In this document: in pieces, positions 27,144 to 36,020 of the stretch
Position numbering within the stretch: the first letter of the stretch is position 1
Layout of the letters: every line of letters starts with the position of its first letter
Source: Dongia_B sp035539215
GTDB lineage: Bacteria > Pseudomonadota > Alphaproteobacteria > Dongiales > Dongiaceae
Direction of reading: 5' to 3'
DNA length: 64,000 bases
Assembly: GCA_035539215.1 (NCBI GenBank)
Contig: DATLIX010000183.1
Span: forward strand, 7,147-71,146
Position numbers and translations under genes: made by a program
The notes under the pieces: generated by a model
Seen by the model: the letters and a program-made list of their open reading frames with translations, nothing else
What the model was told of the DNA's origin: nothing
Databases searched by the model: none

Positions 27144-27902
27144 TCATGGCATGAACACGCCGCCATTTGCGTGAATTGTCTGGCCAGTGATGTAGCGCGC
27201 CTTCGGCCCGGCCAGGAAGGCCACCAGATCAGCGATTTCCTCCGGCCGGCCGCGACGGCCGATCAGGGGCTGATGCTGGGCATGGTGATTGGGCTTCGCC
27301 GCGGCGCTGCCGCCGCGCACCGTGTCGATCATGCCCGGCACCACGCAGTTGACGGTGATGTGCGATGGGGCCAGGTCATGGGCGAGCGCCCGCGTCAGGC
27401 CGACCAGTCCCGCCTTGGCGGCAACGACATGGGCGCGGTGGGCGGCACCGGTATGGGCCGACATGCCGCCGATATTGATGATCGAGGCGGCATCCGATTC
27501 GGCGAGATGCGGCAGCGCCGCCTGTGACATCAGGAAGGCCCCGTCGAGGATGATGGAGACGACCTCGCGCCATTCGGCAAAAGTCATATCGGCGAAAGCC
27601 GTCTCGCGGCGGATGGCGGCATTGTTGACGATGCAATCGAGGCGACCGAAGGCGCCGATCGCCGCCTGAACCAGGCTTGCCGGACCCGCCGGATCGGTCA
27701 CATCCGCGAGCTGCGCCACGGCACGGCCGCCGGCTGCCTTGATCCCATCCGCCACCGCCTGCGCCTCGGCCTGGGAACGATTGGCATTGACGACGACGGC
27801 AGCCCCTTCCGCCGCCAGAGCGAGCGCAATGGAACGGCCGATATTGCGCGCGCTGCCGGTGACGATGCAGACCCGCCCGGCCAGTTCGCCGCCTTCGCTC
27901 AT
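27144..27902 (-). CDS. SDR-family protein lacking classical catalytic residues
   Basis: A 252-residue short-chain dehydrogenase/reductase fold. The nucleotide-binding motif is TGSARNIGRS (15-24) and NNAA is at 93-96. The usual tetrad is mostly absent: the Asn position is Ile118, the Ser position Gly146 (in INIGGM) and the Tyr position Val159 (HVVAAK); only Lys163 remains. The C-terminal VNCVVPGMIDT and GQTIHANGG segments are typical. It may be an atypical SDR using other acids or bases, or a non-redox enzyme. The ATG at 27902 overlaps the previous gene's stop (ATGA); an earlier start would add 30 unrelated residues. It lies between two MmgE/PrpD genes. Confidence 0.85.
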   Translation of the reverse strand: MSEGGELAGRVCIVTGSARNIGRSIALALAAEGAAVVVNANRSQAEAQAVADGIKAAGGRAVAQLADVTDPAGPASLVQAAIGAFGRLDCIVNNAAIRRETAFADMTFAEWREVVSIILDGAFLMSQAALPHLAESDAASIINIGGMSAHTGAAHRAHVVAAKAGLVGLTRALAHDLAPSHITVNCVVPGMIDTVRGGSAAAKPNHHAQHQPLIGRRGRPEEIADLVAFLAGPKARYITGQTIHANGGVFMP

Positions 27903-29278
27903 TGACGGTACTCCCTGAGGGCCGCCAGGTCGGGCGCGCCGAAGAGCGTGCGCGACAGGTCGAGGAAACGGGATGCCGTCGCCCTGCTCCACCCACCATA
28001 GACGGCATTGTCGAGAAACTTCGTTTCCAGCTCCGCGATCGGCAGCGGCTCGTGTGCGCCACCACGCATATGCGGCTGGCGGAACTCCTTCACCGAACCA
28101 TCGGCAAGGGTGGCGCGGAGATGGCCGGTGAAATTGCGCGGATACTCGTCATCCGGATTGATCACATAGCGGATCTTGCGCGCCAGCGCCGTGACGGCCG
28201 GATCGGCCAGGCGCTGCTCTGTGAATTGCGCGAGGCCCGCCTTGCCGTCGAGAAATCCCAATGCCACGCAGACCGGTGTCGAGAACTTCGCCGCATAGGG
28301 TGTCTGCGGCGCGTGCTTGACCGCCAGCGGCTCCCACAGGCGATGCACGGTTCCTTCACCGACCTCGCAGAGGATATCGGTGATCGCATCTGCTTTCACG
28401 CCGCTTTCGGCCAGCCGGATCGCGCAGTCGATGAAGGGCTGTGTCATGGTTCCGCAGGCATAGGGCTTGAAGGCGATCTGGTCGATCAGCCATTGCGCGC
28501 CGAGATTCTCCATCACCGGCGCGAAATCCGGCTTGCGCGACGGGGCGAAGGCCTTGAAGAAGCCGTGGCTGCCTTCGAAGACGGTGCGCGGACCGAGGAA
28601 GCCGCCGCGCGCCATCAGCGCGGCGCGGATGCCGGATTGCGCCGCGTTACCGGCATGCATACGCTTGGTCCAGGTACCTTCCGCCAGATATTCGATGATG
28701 CCGGCCGCCATGCTGCCGGCGATGCCGAGGGCGGAGACGACCTGTGCCGGTTCGAGGCCAAGTGCCACGGCGACGCCGCCGGCCGCCGCGACGGTACCCA
28801 GCACCGCCGTGGGATGGAAGCCCGCCGTATGGATCGCCTTTGGCGCCGCCAGCGCCAGGCGGCACATCAGCTCGGCGCCCACGGCGATGCCAAGCAACAG
28901 GCGGTCACCACCGAGGCCCTCCCGTTCGCAGGCCGCCAGCACCGCCGGCACGATGACGGCGCCGGAATGCACCGGGCCGCCTTCAAACGTGTCGTCATAG
29001 TCTTCGCCATGGGCGGCGGTACCGTTCACCAAAGCGGCGCCGAAAGCGTCATAGCTGCCTTTATGGCCGAAGGCGGTCGCCGCCTGGCCGGCATCCACGG
29101 CGGAAAGCACGGCAGCGATATAGTCCTCGCCCCTGGCGGCAATCGCCAGCCCGGTCACATCCAGCAGCAGCTTGCGCGCCATTTCCACCGTTGCTGGCGG
29201 CAGGTCGGCCGGCTTCAGCACCGTGGCGCGGCCGGCAATCTGCTCGGCGATCGTGCGTTCATTTGTCATCGTATTCAT
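27899..29278 (-). CDS. MmgE/PrpD-family protein, second paralogue
   Basis: A 459-residue MmgE/PrpD protein with GEDYDDTFEGGPVHSGA near 91-107 (the polycarboxylate-binding His/Asp region) and the MHAGNAAQSGIRAALMA segment near 208-224. Start and stop overlap both neighbours by 4 bp (tctA before, SDR after), so it is a core gene of the operon. The likely activity is dehydration, decarboxylation or epimerisation of the imported carboxylate. It differs enough from the paralogue at 25737-27098 that a different substrate or step is expected. Confidence 0.86.
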   Translation of the reverse strand: MNTMTNERTIAEQIAGRATVLKPADLPPATVEMARKLLLDVTGLAIAARGEDYIAAVLSAVDAGQAATAFGHKGSYDAFGAALVNGTAAHGEDYDDTFEGGPVHSGAVIVPAVLAACEREGLGGDRLLLGIAVGAELMCRLALAAPKAIHTAGFHPTAVLGTVAAAGGVAVALGLEPAQVVSALGIAGSMAAGIIEYLAEGTWTKRMHAGNAAQSGIRAALMARGGFLGPRTVFEGSHGFFKAFAPSRKPDFAPVMENLGAQWLIDQIAFKPYACGTMTQPFIDCAIRLAESGVKADAITDILCEVGEGTVHRLWEPLAVKHAPQTPYAAKFSTPVCVALGFLDGKAGLAQFTEQRLADPAVTALARKIRYVINPDDEYPRNFTGHLRATLADGSVKEFRQPHMRGGAHEPLPIAELETKFLDNAVYGGWSRATASRFLDLSRTLFGAPDLAALREYRQ

Positions 29279-30777
29279 TGAATCACCTTGGATGCGGGCC
29301 GATGCGGCCGAAAGGATGTGACATGGCGGAGCAGCGATCCGATGATGAACAGCGCCGCAACCGCCAGCAGGCCGACGGCAATCGGATCTTGCAGGAAGGT
29401 CATGTAATCATCTCCGGAGAGAACCAGTGCGCGCCGGAAATTGGATTCGACCAGGAAGCCAAGAACGACGCCGAGCACCATCGGCAGGAAGGGAAAGCGA
29501 AAATACTTCATGGCGTAGCCGAGCGCGCCAAAGGCAAGTGCCACCCCGACCTGGTACAGACTGGTCTCAATGGCATAGACGCCTGACATGATGAGCGCGA
29601 AGATGAAGGCCATCAGGTAGGATTTCGGCCGGTTCACCAGCCAGATACAGGGCGGCATGAAGACATAGCCGGCCACCAGCAAGGCGACGATGCTGACCGC
29701 CAGACCGAGATAGAGATCGCGCACGATATCGGCATGCTGGACGAACAGCATCGGCCCCGGAATCAGGTTCTGGATGAGAAAACCGCCCAGCAGCACAGCA
29801 GTCGAATTGGTGCCGGGAATGCCGAGGCTGAGCATGGGAATGAGAGCCGTCTTGGAGACGGTCGTGTTGGCGGTCTCCGGTGCGGCGATGCCTTCCGGCG
29901 AGCCGCGGCCGAACTCCTCCTTATGCCGCGACCAGCGCCTTGCTTCGTTATAGGAGAGGAAGGCGGCGACGGTACCGCCGGCACCCGGCGTGACGCCTTC
30001 GATCATGCCGACGACGGCGCCGATCGCCTGGGCCGGCCAGATCCGCTTCCAGGTGGCAAGGCTGGGAAACTTGATTCGTGCGGTGCCGGCCTCGGCCTTT
30101 TCCCAGGGCGCTTCCGAGGCGCTGGTCATCAATTCGCTGACCGCATAGAGACCGACAAGCACCAGGATTGGCGGAATGCCCGAGAGCAGATCCGGGCTGC
30201 CGAACGTAAAGCGATTGAGGCCGGTAACGGGATCGGTGCCGATCGCGGCGATCATCAAGCCAAGGACGCCGGCAATGAGGCCCTTCACCAGGCTTTCGCC
30301 GGCCAGCGAGCCGATCACGCTGAGGCCGAGGATGCCAAGCGCAAAATAGGATGTCGGATGGAAGGAAAGCGCGACACGCGACAAGGGTTCGGTCAACAGG
30401 ACCAGCATCAGGAAGCCGAAAATGCCGCCGATGATGCCGGAATAGAGCGAGATGCCGAGCGCTTCGCCGGCCTTTCCCTGCTGCTTCATTGCATAGCCGT
30501 CGAGCACCGTCGCCGCCGCCGAATTGGTGCCGGGTGTGCGGATTAGAATGGCCGGGATCGAGCCGCCATATTCGGCACCGAAATAGGTCGAAGCCAGGAG
30601 CACGACCGCGCTGGCCGGATGCATGCCATAGGTGAACGGCAGCAGCAGCGCCATGGTGATCGACGGCGAGATGCCCGGCAGGGCGCCGCCGATGATGCCC
30701 CACGCCACGCCGGCAAAGGCGGCCGGGACGATCGGCGTGGTGACAAGAGAAGAGAGAGAGGCAAGAAGGTCGTACAT
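29275..30777 (-). CDS. TTT transporter large permease (TctA family)
   Basis: A 500-residue, roughly 12-helix TctA-family permease with the two characteristic inverted-repeat motifs: GGALPGISPSITMALLLP near 30-47 and GVTPGAGGTVAAFLSY near 260-275, and FGAEYGGSIPAILIRTPGT near 66-84. With TctB and TctC it forms a periplasmic-binding-protein-dependent secondary transporter for di- or tricarboxylates. Its stop overlaps the next gene, an MmgE/PrpD enzyme, tying uptake to metabolism of the same compound. Confidence 0.93.
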   Translation of the reverse strand: MYDLLASLSSLVTTPIVPAAFAGVAWGIIGGALPGISPSITMALLLPFTYGMHPASAVVLLASTYFGAEYGGSIPAILIRTPGTNSAAATVLDGYAMKQQGKAGEALGISLYSGIIGGIFGFLMLVLLTEPLSRVALSFHPTSYFALGILGLSVIGSLAGESLVKGLIAGVLGLMIAAIGTDPVTGLNRFTFGSPDLLSGIPPILVLVGLYAVSELMTSASEAPWEKAEAGTARIKFPSLATWKRIWPAQAIGAVVGMIEGVTPGAGGTVAAFLSYNEARRWSRHKEEFGRGSPEGIAAPETANTTVSKTALIPMLSLGIPGTNSTAVLLGGFLIQNLIPGPMLFVQHADIVRDLYLGLAVSIVALLVAGYVFMPPCIWLVNRPKSYLMAFIFALIMSGVYAIETSLYQVGVALAFGALGYAMKYFRFPFLPMVLGVVLGFLVESNFRRALVLSGDDYMTFLQDPIAVGLLAVAALFIIGSLLRHVTSFRPHRPASKVIQ

Positions 30778-30790
30778 GGGAGCCTTCCGG

Positions 30791-31279
30791 TCAGATCAGC
30801 GACGGCCAGAAGCCCGCGGGCTCGGCGATTTCCAGCAGCTCGACAAAGATGAGCCAGAAGACCACGGCGCCGATGATGGCGACCGGCCAGAGCTTGTGCC
30901 GGTAGTGGCGCTCCTGGTACCAGACCGTGGTCACGATCAACAACGCCAGGCTGACGACATAGCCGAGCCAGGGCAGCAACAGCACATAGACGACGCCGAT
31001 CGCCAGCATGCCGACCGCGCGCAAGGCCGCCGTCTTGTCATGCTGGTTGGTCGCGGTCGCCCTCGCCAGATCGACGGTCGCGGCAGCCCGGCGCCTGGCA
31101 TAGAGCGCCTGTACGATCAGCAGCAGCGACAGGATGCCAAGGGCGATGCCGTAGCTTTTCGGCAAGCCCTGGGCACCGACCGAATCCGCCAGCACGCTGA
31201 CCGGGATAGCCGAGGCCATAGTGTAGTAGACGATGGAGAAGACGAAGAGGATACAACCGGAAACGAGATCGCGTGTCAT
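30791..31279 (-). CDS. TTT transporter small membrane subunit (TctB family)
   Basis: About 162 residues with four predicted transmembrane helices (FVFSIVYYTMASAIPVSV at the start; ALLIVTTVWYQERHYRHKLW before the last helix), the usual TctB layout. The ATG at 31279 is chosen over a GTG twelve codons upstream that has no better ribosome-binding site. It lies between the tctC-like and tctA-like genes, 13 bp before the latter. Confidence 0.86.
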   Translation of the reverse strand: MTRDLVSGCILFVFSIVYYTMASAIPVSVLADSVGAQGLPKSYGIALGILSLLLIVQALYARRRAAATVDLARATATNQHDKTAALRAVGMLAIGVVYVLLLPWLGYVVSLALLIVTTVWYQERHYRHKLWPVAIIGAVVFWLIFVELLEIAEPAGFWPSLI

Positions 31280-31346
31280 GATCGGACCGATTTTCTGAGA
31301 AGAGGGCGCAGGCACGGGGAAGCCCCATGCCCGCGCGGGTGCCGGC

Positions 31347-32315
31347 TTACTTGATCACCCCTGATTGCTTCAGGAAGGCCTCGGTATCGCCGCCGAACTT
31401 GTCGATGAAGGCGACATAGTCGTCATGCTTCATGAAGTTCGGCTGCAGCCCGTTCTCGATATAGATCTGCTTGTACTTGGGATCATCGAGCAATTTGGGG
31501 ATCGCGGCCTCCCAGGCGGCGATGACCTCCGGCGGGGTGTTCTTCGGACCGGCGAGGCCGCGGAACTTCACCACCGAGACGTCAATACCCTGCTCCTTCG
31601 CCGTCTTGACATCGGGGAAGAGCGTCAGATGGCTGTCGCCGACGACGGCGAGGATCTTGAGCTTCTTGGCTTCCAGCTGCGGGCGGATCTCGCCGATTTC
31701 GCCGACGCCGATATCGAGCGTGTGGTTGAGCACGTTGATCTGCATGTCGCCGCCGCCTTCGAAGGTAACGACCGAGGCATTGACACCCGTCTTCTGCTTG
31801 ATCTGCTCCAGCACCTGGCGTTCGAGCGAAGCCGGATTGGCGGCGCCCCATTTGCCGCGGCTGGCCTTGGCGGCGGCGATCACGTCCGGCAGCGAATTGA
31901 AGCTGGAATCGGCGGCCGTGTAGATCACTTCCGGATCGTAGAACAGATTCACCAGCGGCATCAGGTCGTGATAGGTCGCCTGGGGCGTGCTGAGCAGCGA
32001 GGTATACACATAGGTCGGCGTCGTCGCGTAGAAGGTGCCGCCATCCGGTTTGGCCGAGGCGACGAAGGACATGGCCTTGGCACCGCTGCCGCCCGTCACG
32101 TTCTCCACGACGAGGGTCGCGCCGAGATAAGGCTGCAGGTAGGGCAGCAGTTCGCGCAGATAAACGTCGCTGCCGCCGCCAGGGCTTGAATGGGTGACCA
32201 GCTTGATGACCGACGCCGGATAGGCTGTCGCCGCTTCGCTATCGAAGACAGGCGCCGTCACGGAAATTACGGCCGCGGCAAAGCCGGCAGCCAGATGGGT
32301 GAGCCTCCACTTCAT
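31347..32315 (-). CDS. TTT transporter periplasmic binding protein (TctC/Bug family)
   Basis: A 322-residue solute-binding protein with a signal peptide (about 1-29, ending SEAATA) and the Bug-family start YPASVIKLVTHSSPGGGSDV. The central NVTGGSGAKAM motif binds the ligand carboxylate through main-chain contacts in known structures. It binds a carboxylated compound in the periplasm and delivers it to the TctAB permease encoded next. The ATG at 32315 has AAAGGAA upstream. First gene of the operon. Confidence 0.92.
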   Translation of the reverse strand: MKWRLTHLAAGFAAAVISVTAPVFDSEAATAYPASVIKLVTHSSPGGGSDVYLRELLPYLQPYLGATLVVENVTGGSGAKAMSFVASAKPDGGTFYATTPTYVYTSLLSTPQATYHDLMPLVNLFYDPEVIYTAADSSFNSLPDVIAAAKASRGKWGAANPASLERQVLEQIKQKTGVNASVVTFEGGGDMQINVLNHTLDIGVGEIGEIRPQLEAKKLKILAVVGDSHLTLFPDVKTAKEQGIDVSVVKFRGLAGPKNTPPEVIAAWEAAIPKLLDDPKYKQIYIENGLQPNFMKHDDYVAFIDKFGGDTEAFLKQSGVIK

Positions 32316-32520
32316 GGTCGTTTCCTTTGGTTTTGTTTTTTCTGATGCAACAGCGTTCCGATCTCTGCCGGTTTATGCTGCTGCCACTCTCGCGTCATCC
32401 CGGCATGGCGCCGGCCGACCGTAGCGCTTTCGCGCGAGAGCCGACCTTCGCCGTGCCGTTCGTGCTCAATCCAAGGGATTCGCCGGCCGATGACATCGCC
32501 GCCACCGGTTGCGCCGTCCC

Positions 32521-33186
32521 TCAACTGGCTTCCGGTACCGCCAGCATTCTGCTCTTGCCGTTCTGAACATGTTCAAAAGCCGCCTCGAAAGCGACGACCG
32601 GAGCGCGCGAACGGAGCGCGTCCACGATCTTGCGATGTTCCGCGTTGGAAACCGTCAAGCCGCCGCCCTGCAGCAGGCCCTGGGCGCGGAAGAGATGCAG
32701 TTCCTTGATCAGCCCCAGATACTCCTCGATCAGCCGCTGATTGCCGGCGAATTCGAGGATCGACTGATGGAATTTCAGGTTGAGCGGATAATAGCTGTCG
32801 AGCGAACGCGTCGCGGCGGCCGCTTCCATCTGGTCCAGCAGATCATCCAGGGTCGCCAATTGCTGCGGCGTCATGCGCTCCGCCAGCAATCGCGCCGCCA
32901 AGCCGAACAAGGTGGCGCGCACGTCGTAGAGATCCTCCGCCTGGCGCCGGCTGACCTGCCGCACCAGCACGCCGCGATTGGGCACCAGTTCCAGCAGGCC
33001 CATCTTGGTCAGCGCCCGGCAGGCCTCGCGCACCGGACCGCGGCTGACATTGAACCGCTCCGCCAGGGCCTTTTCGTTGAGCCGCTGGCCACCCCGAAAG
33101 GAACCGGACAGCACCAGCCGTTCGATCTCATGCTGCAGCACGCTGGTCAGCGACTGCGACTTCAGGATTTCCAGATCATTGCTCAT
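32521..33186 (-). CDS. GntR-family regulator, FCD subfamily
   Basis: A 221-residue regulator: N-terminal winged helix (about 12-75, with LNEKALAERFNVSRGPVREACRAL) and a C-terminal all-helical FCD ligand domain (about 85-210) containing the metal-binding His pattern (LKFHQSIL, NAEHRKIVDAL). FCD regulators usually repress carboxylate catabolism genes and release DNA on binding the pathway acid. It lies 205 bp upstream of the TTT/MmgE operon on the same strand and is its likely regulator. It is clearly paralogous to the protein at 40892-41629, with near-identical DNA-recognition helices. Confidence 0.92.
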   Translation of the reverse strand: MSNDLEILKSQSLTSVLQHEIERLVLSGSFRGGQRLNEKALAERFNVSRGPVREACRALTKMGLLELVPNRGVLVRQVSRRQAEDLYDVRATLFGLAARLLAERMTPQQLATLDDLLDQMEAAAATRSLDSYYPLNLKFHQSILEFAGNQRLIEEYLGLIKELHLFRAQGLLQGGGLTVSNAEHRKIVDALRSRAPVVAFEAAFEHVQNGKSRMLAVPEAS

Positions 33187-33212
33187 GGCTCAAATGTCAT
33201 CTGAAAACTGCA

Positions 33213-33226
33213 AAGTGTCAACACTT
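33213..33226. promoter_or_regulatory. Candidate operator of the GntR/FCD regulator
   Basis: AAGTGT-CA-ACACTT is a perfect inverted repeat around a two-base centre, ending 26 bases before the regulator's start codon. Its core TGTCAACA is shared with the site before the paralogous regulator at 41629. Position suggests autorepression. Confidence 0.6.
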
Positions 33227-33333
33227 CATGCAAAAAACTGTGGATGACCACGCACTGTGTTGCGTGAGATCGAAAAATATATATCTACATCAAACGATTA
33301 GGCCGTAGTTTCGCGAATTGCCGCTTTACGCGC

Positions 33334-34602
33334 TCAGGTAAAGCGGCGCGCCGCATCGATGGTGAGGCCGAGGCCGACACTGCCGAACATGTCGCCGGTG
33401 ACCGGCTTGGCATTCGGCACATGGGCCAGGATGCGTTGCCGGACGGCCGGGATGCCGGTCGAGCCGCCCGTCAGGAAGACCGACTGGACCTGCGCCAGGG
33501 CGATCCCTGCCGCCGCGGCGCAAGCATCGATGGCAGCCAGAATGCGCGAGGTATCGCCATAGACGGCGCGTTCGAGATCGTCGCGGCTGACCGGCAGGTC
33601 GACGACCGGTTCGGTCCGCAGATGGAGATGCGTTTCGGTGACGTCGGAGAGGGCGATCTTGGCCGCCTCGACTTCGCCGGCGATCTGATGCCCCTTGCGA
33701 TGCGAGAGGACATTGATGAGGCGACGGATCAGTTCGGGATGATCGGCCGAATGCACGACCTGGCGCAGATAAGAGAGGTTCTGCGGCGTGTAGAGGAAGG
33801 GGATCTTGTGCCAGGTGGCGAGATCGTGAAAGAGATGCAGCGGCATCGGCAGCTTCTTCTCGCCGATCAGCACCTTATATCCCAGTGACGGCATCGCCTG
33901 GGCGATGCTGAAGCTGCGATCGAAATCGGTACCGCCGACATGGACGCCGCTGCGGCCGAGAATGTCCCCGCTGCGGTCGGTATGGCGCGCCCGTTCCGGC
34001 GACAGGCGGGCGATGACGAAGTCGGAGGTGCCGCCGCCGAGATCGACGATCAGCGACAGTTCTTCGCGTGCCAGCGATTGCTCGTAGGCGAGCGCGGCGG
34101 CGATCGGCTCCAGCTGGGTCTCGACATGCCGGAAGCCCTGGGCCTTGGCGATCTCGATCAATTCGGCCTCGGCCCGCCGGTCGGCCTCGTCATCCTCATC
34201 GACGAAGCGCACCGGGCGGCCGAGCACAACGCTGTCGATCTCGCCATTGACGCCCTGCCCCGCCAGATAGCGTTGCGCCGTCGCCTTCACATGCCGCACG
34301 AACATGCCGATGATGTTGCGCATGGACACGTGCTTGCGCTGTATGAGCGTCGTCTCGTTGATGAGCTGGCTGCCGAGAACGCTCTTCAGCGAGCGAAGCA
34401 AACGGCCTTCGGCGCCCTCGATATAGGCGGTGATGGCATCGCGGCCATAGCGGACCAGGTGTTCCTCATAGTCGAAGAACACCGCGCTGGGCAGGGTGAC
34501 GGAGGATTCCTCCAAGGGACAAAGCAGTTCGCGCCCGTTGAGGCTGATGCCGAGTGTCGAGTTAGAGGTACCGAAATCCAGTCCGCAATATTGCCGAGAC
34601 AT
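33334..34602 (-). CDS. YegD-like Hsp70 family protein
   Basis: A 422-residue protein with an actin/Hsp70 ATPase fold: phosphate-1 loop CGLDFGTSNSTLGI (6-19), phosphate-2 DLGGGTSDFVIARL near 205-218, and adenosine motif FLTGGSTGIPAVRQRI near 380-395. It lacks the C-terminal substrate-binding domain of DnaK, as in E. coli YegD. YegD-type proteins are putative chaperones of unknown client. The ATG at 34602 places the phosphate loop at the N-terminus. It is last in a minus-strand series after two ChrA-like genes, with a gap of about 210 bp, so it may have its own promoter. Confidence 0.88.
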   Translation of the reverse strand: MSRQYCGLDFGTSNSTLGISLNGRELLCPLEESSVTLPSAVFFDYEEHLVRYGRDAITAYIEGAEGRLLRSLKSVLGSQLINETTLIQRKHVSMRNIIGMFVRHVKATAQRYLAGQGVNGEIDSVVLGRPVRFVDEDDEADRRAEAELIEIAKAQGFRHVETQLEPIAAALAYEQSLAREELSLIVDLGGGTSDFVIARLSPERARHTDRSGDILGRSGVHVGGTDFDRSFSIAQAMPSLGYKVLIGEKKLPMPLHLFHDLATWHKIPFLYTPQNLSYLRQVVHSADHPELIRRLINVLSHRKGHQIAGEVEAAKIALSDVTETHLHLRTEPVVDLPVSRDDLERAVYGDTSRILAAIDACAAAAGIALAQVQSVFLTGGSTGIPAVRQRILAHVPNAKPVTGDMFGSVGLGLTIDAARRFT

Positions 34603-34813
34603 GTCCCAATCCCATCCGATCCGATCTTGTCGTCGATAATCCGGCCCCGGCCGACCCGCAAACCGCGCCGGCATGCCGGCGCATGAGATCTTCAAGGACC
34701 TTCATGCCGGCAGAGCGGGCCGAGCGGATTTGCTGGAATGCGGGGCGCAGGGTTTAGCCCAGCTCCCGCCGCAACTCAAGCCCTCGATCGCTCCTCATGC
34801 CTGATATGCAGCT

Positions 34814-35353
34814 TCATCGCAGGAAGGCCTGCAGCGACATTTCCACGACACCCGCCGATCCCAGGACCAGCAGCGGATTGAGACCGGGCCGCAGAATGAA
34901 AATCGCCGCGGCGGCCAGGGCGATGACCCAGAGCGAAACCTCTCCGGATGTCGAGCGCAGGACGGCGAAGGCGCTCGCCAGCAGGAGACCCGTGGCGATG
35001 GGCGCCAGGCCTCGCTGGCAGGCCCGGTGCCATGTGTGCCCCTGATGCCGGTTCCAGAGCCGGGCGGCGAAGAAGGCCAGAACGGCGGCGGGCAGGAAAA
35101 GCGCCAGCGAGGCGACCACGGCGCCCGGAAGGCCGGCGACCTTCCAGCCGATCAAGGTGACGAGCAGCGAGCCGGGGCCGGGTGCCGCGCGCGAGATGGC
35201 GAAGAGATCGACGAAATCCGCCTGGCTCATCCAGCCATGGAAATCCACCACCTGCTTGTTCATATCGGCGATCACGCTCTGCCCGCCGCCCAGCGAGATC
35301 AGCGAAAGCGGCGCGAAAACGGCGATCAGCTGCCAATAGATATTGTTGCGCAT
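34814..35353 (-). CDS. Chromate transporter half-protein (ChrA family), second half
   Basis: A 179-residue integral membrane protein with about six helices. It carries the CHR-family start ISLGGGQSVIADM and the RAAPGPGSLLVTLIG motif, so it is one domain of a short-chain, two-gene ChrA system. The partner gene ends one base upstream. Paired short ChrA proteins act together in chromate efflux in some bacteria; in others the physiological anion is unknown. No chrB or other chromate-linked gene is present. Confidence 0.88.
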   Translation of the reverse strand: MRNNIYWQLIAVFAPLSLISLGGGQSVIADMNKQVVDFHGWMSQADFVDLFAISRAAPGPGSLLVTLIGWKVAGLPGAVVASLALFLPAAVLAFFAARLWNRHQGHTWHRACQRGLAPIATGLLLASAFAVLRSTSGEVSLWVIALAAAAIFILRPGLNPLLVLGSAGVVEMSLQAFLR

Positions 35354-35354
35354 C

Positions 35355-35930
35355 TCAGCGCTCCCGCCAGGCAGCCCAGAGGCCGACCGGTGCGAGACAG
35401 AGCACCACCGGCAGCATCGGCCAGCGGAACACGCCGATCGCCACGAAGATCACCAGGATCATCAGCAAGGGCCAGCGGCTGCGGGCAACGGCGCGGCGCG
35501 CGGTGCGCACACCGACCGAAAAGGTAAGCCCGATCGCCGCGGCGGCCACGCCTTCCAGCAGGTCATGCACCCAGACCAGATCGCCAAAGCGATGGAAGAT
35601 CGCCAGCAGGACAACGACCAGCACCATCGGCGGGAACAGCAGCGCGCCGACGGCGGCAGCACTGCCGATGCCGCCGCGCAGGCGCTGGCCGATATAGATG
35701 GAAAGGTTGATGACATTGGGACCGGGCAGGATCTGCGCCATGGTCAGGCCGCCGAGGAATTCCTCTTCGCCCAGCCAGCGATGACGATCGACCACCTCGC
35801 GATAGATCCAGGCCGACAGGCCGCCGCCGAAACTGGTGAGGCCGATCCGCGCAAACAGCAGGATGATCTGCGACAGCGGGACAAGTGGCGCGTCGGCCAC
35901 GGAATCGGCCGTCTCCTGCCGATCGGTCAC
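35355..35930 (-). CDS. Chromate transporter half-protein (ChrA family), first half
   Basis: A 191-residue membrane protein with the CHR signature LTSFGGGLSAWIYREVV near 32-48 and AQILPGPNVINLSIYIG near 65-81. It is followed after one base by a second CHR-family gene (34814-35353); the two presumably assemble as the antiparallel halves of one transporter. The pair starts about 90 bp after the end of the second tctA gene on the same strand and could share its transcript, which would be an unusual combination. Confidence 0.88.
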   Translation of the reverse strand: MTDRQETADSVADAPLVPLSQIILLFARIGLTSFGGGLSAWIYREVVDRHRWLGEEEFLGGLTMAQILPGPNVINLSIYIGQRLRGGIGSAAAVGALLFPPMVLVVVLLAIFHRFGDLVWVHDLLEGVAAAAIGLTFSVGVRTARRAVARSRWPLLMILVIFVAIGVFRWPMLPVVLCLAPVGLWAAWRER

Positions 35931-36020
35931 GACGCGCGTCCGGCACGAAGCCGGGCCCCTCGCGGAAAGCGAAGAGCCCGGCCTGTCGACGTCATGGAAA
36001 GCTGTCGGGAAGAAAGACGT

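Noticed and set aside
25737..29278. MmgE/PrpD genes read as part of a propionate methylcitrate cycle
   Set aside because: No prpB, prpC or acnD-like gene is nearby; the TTT transporter and dehydrogenase point to another carboxylate.
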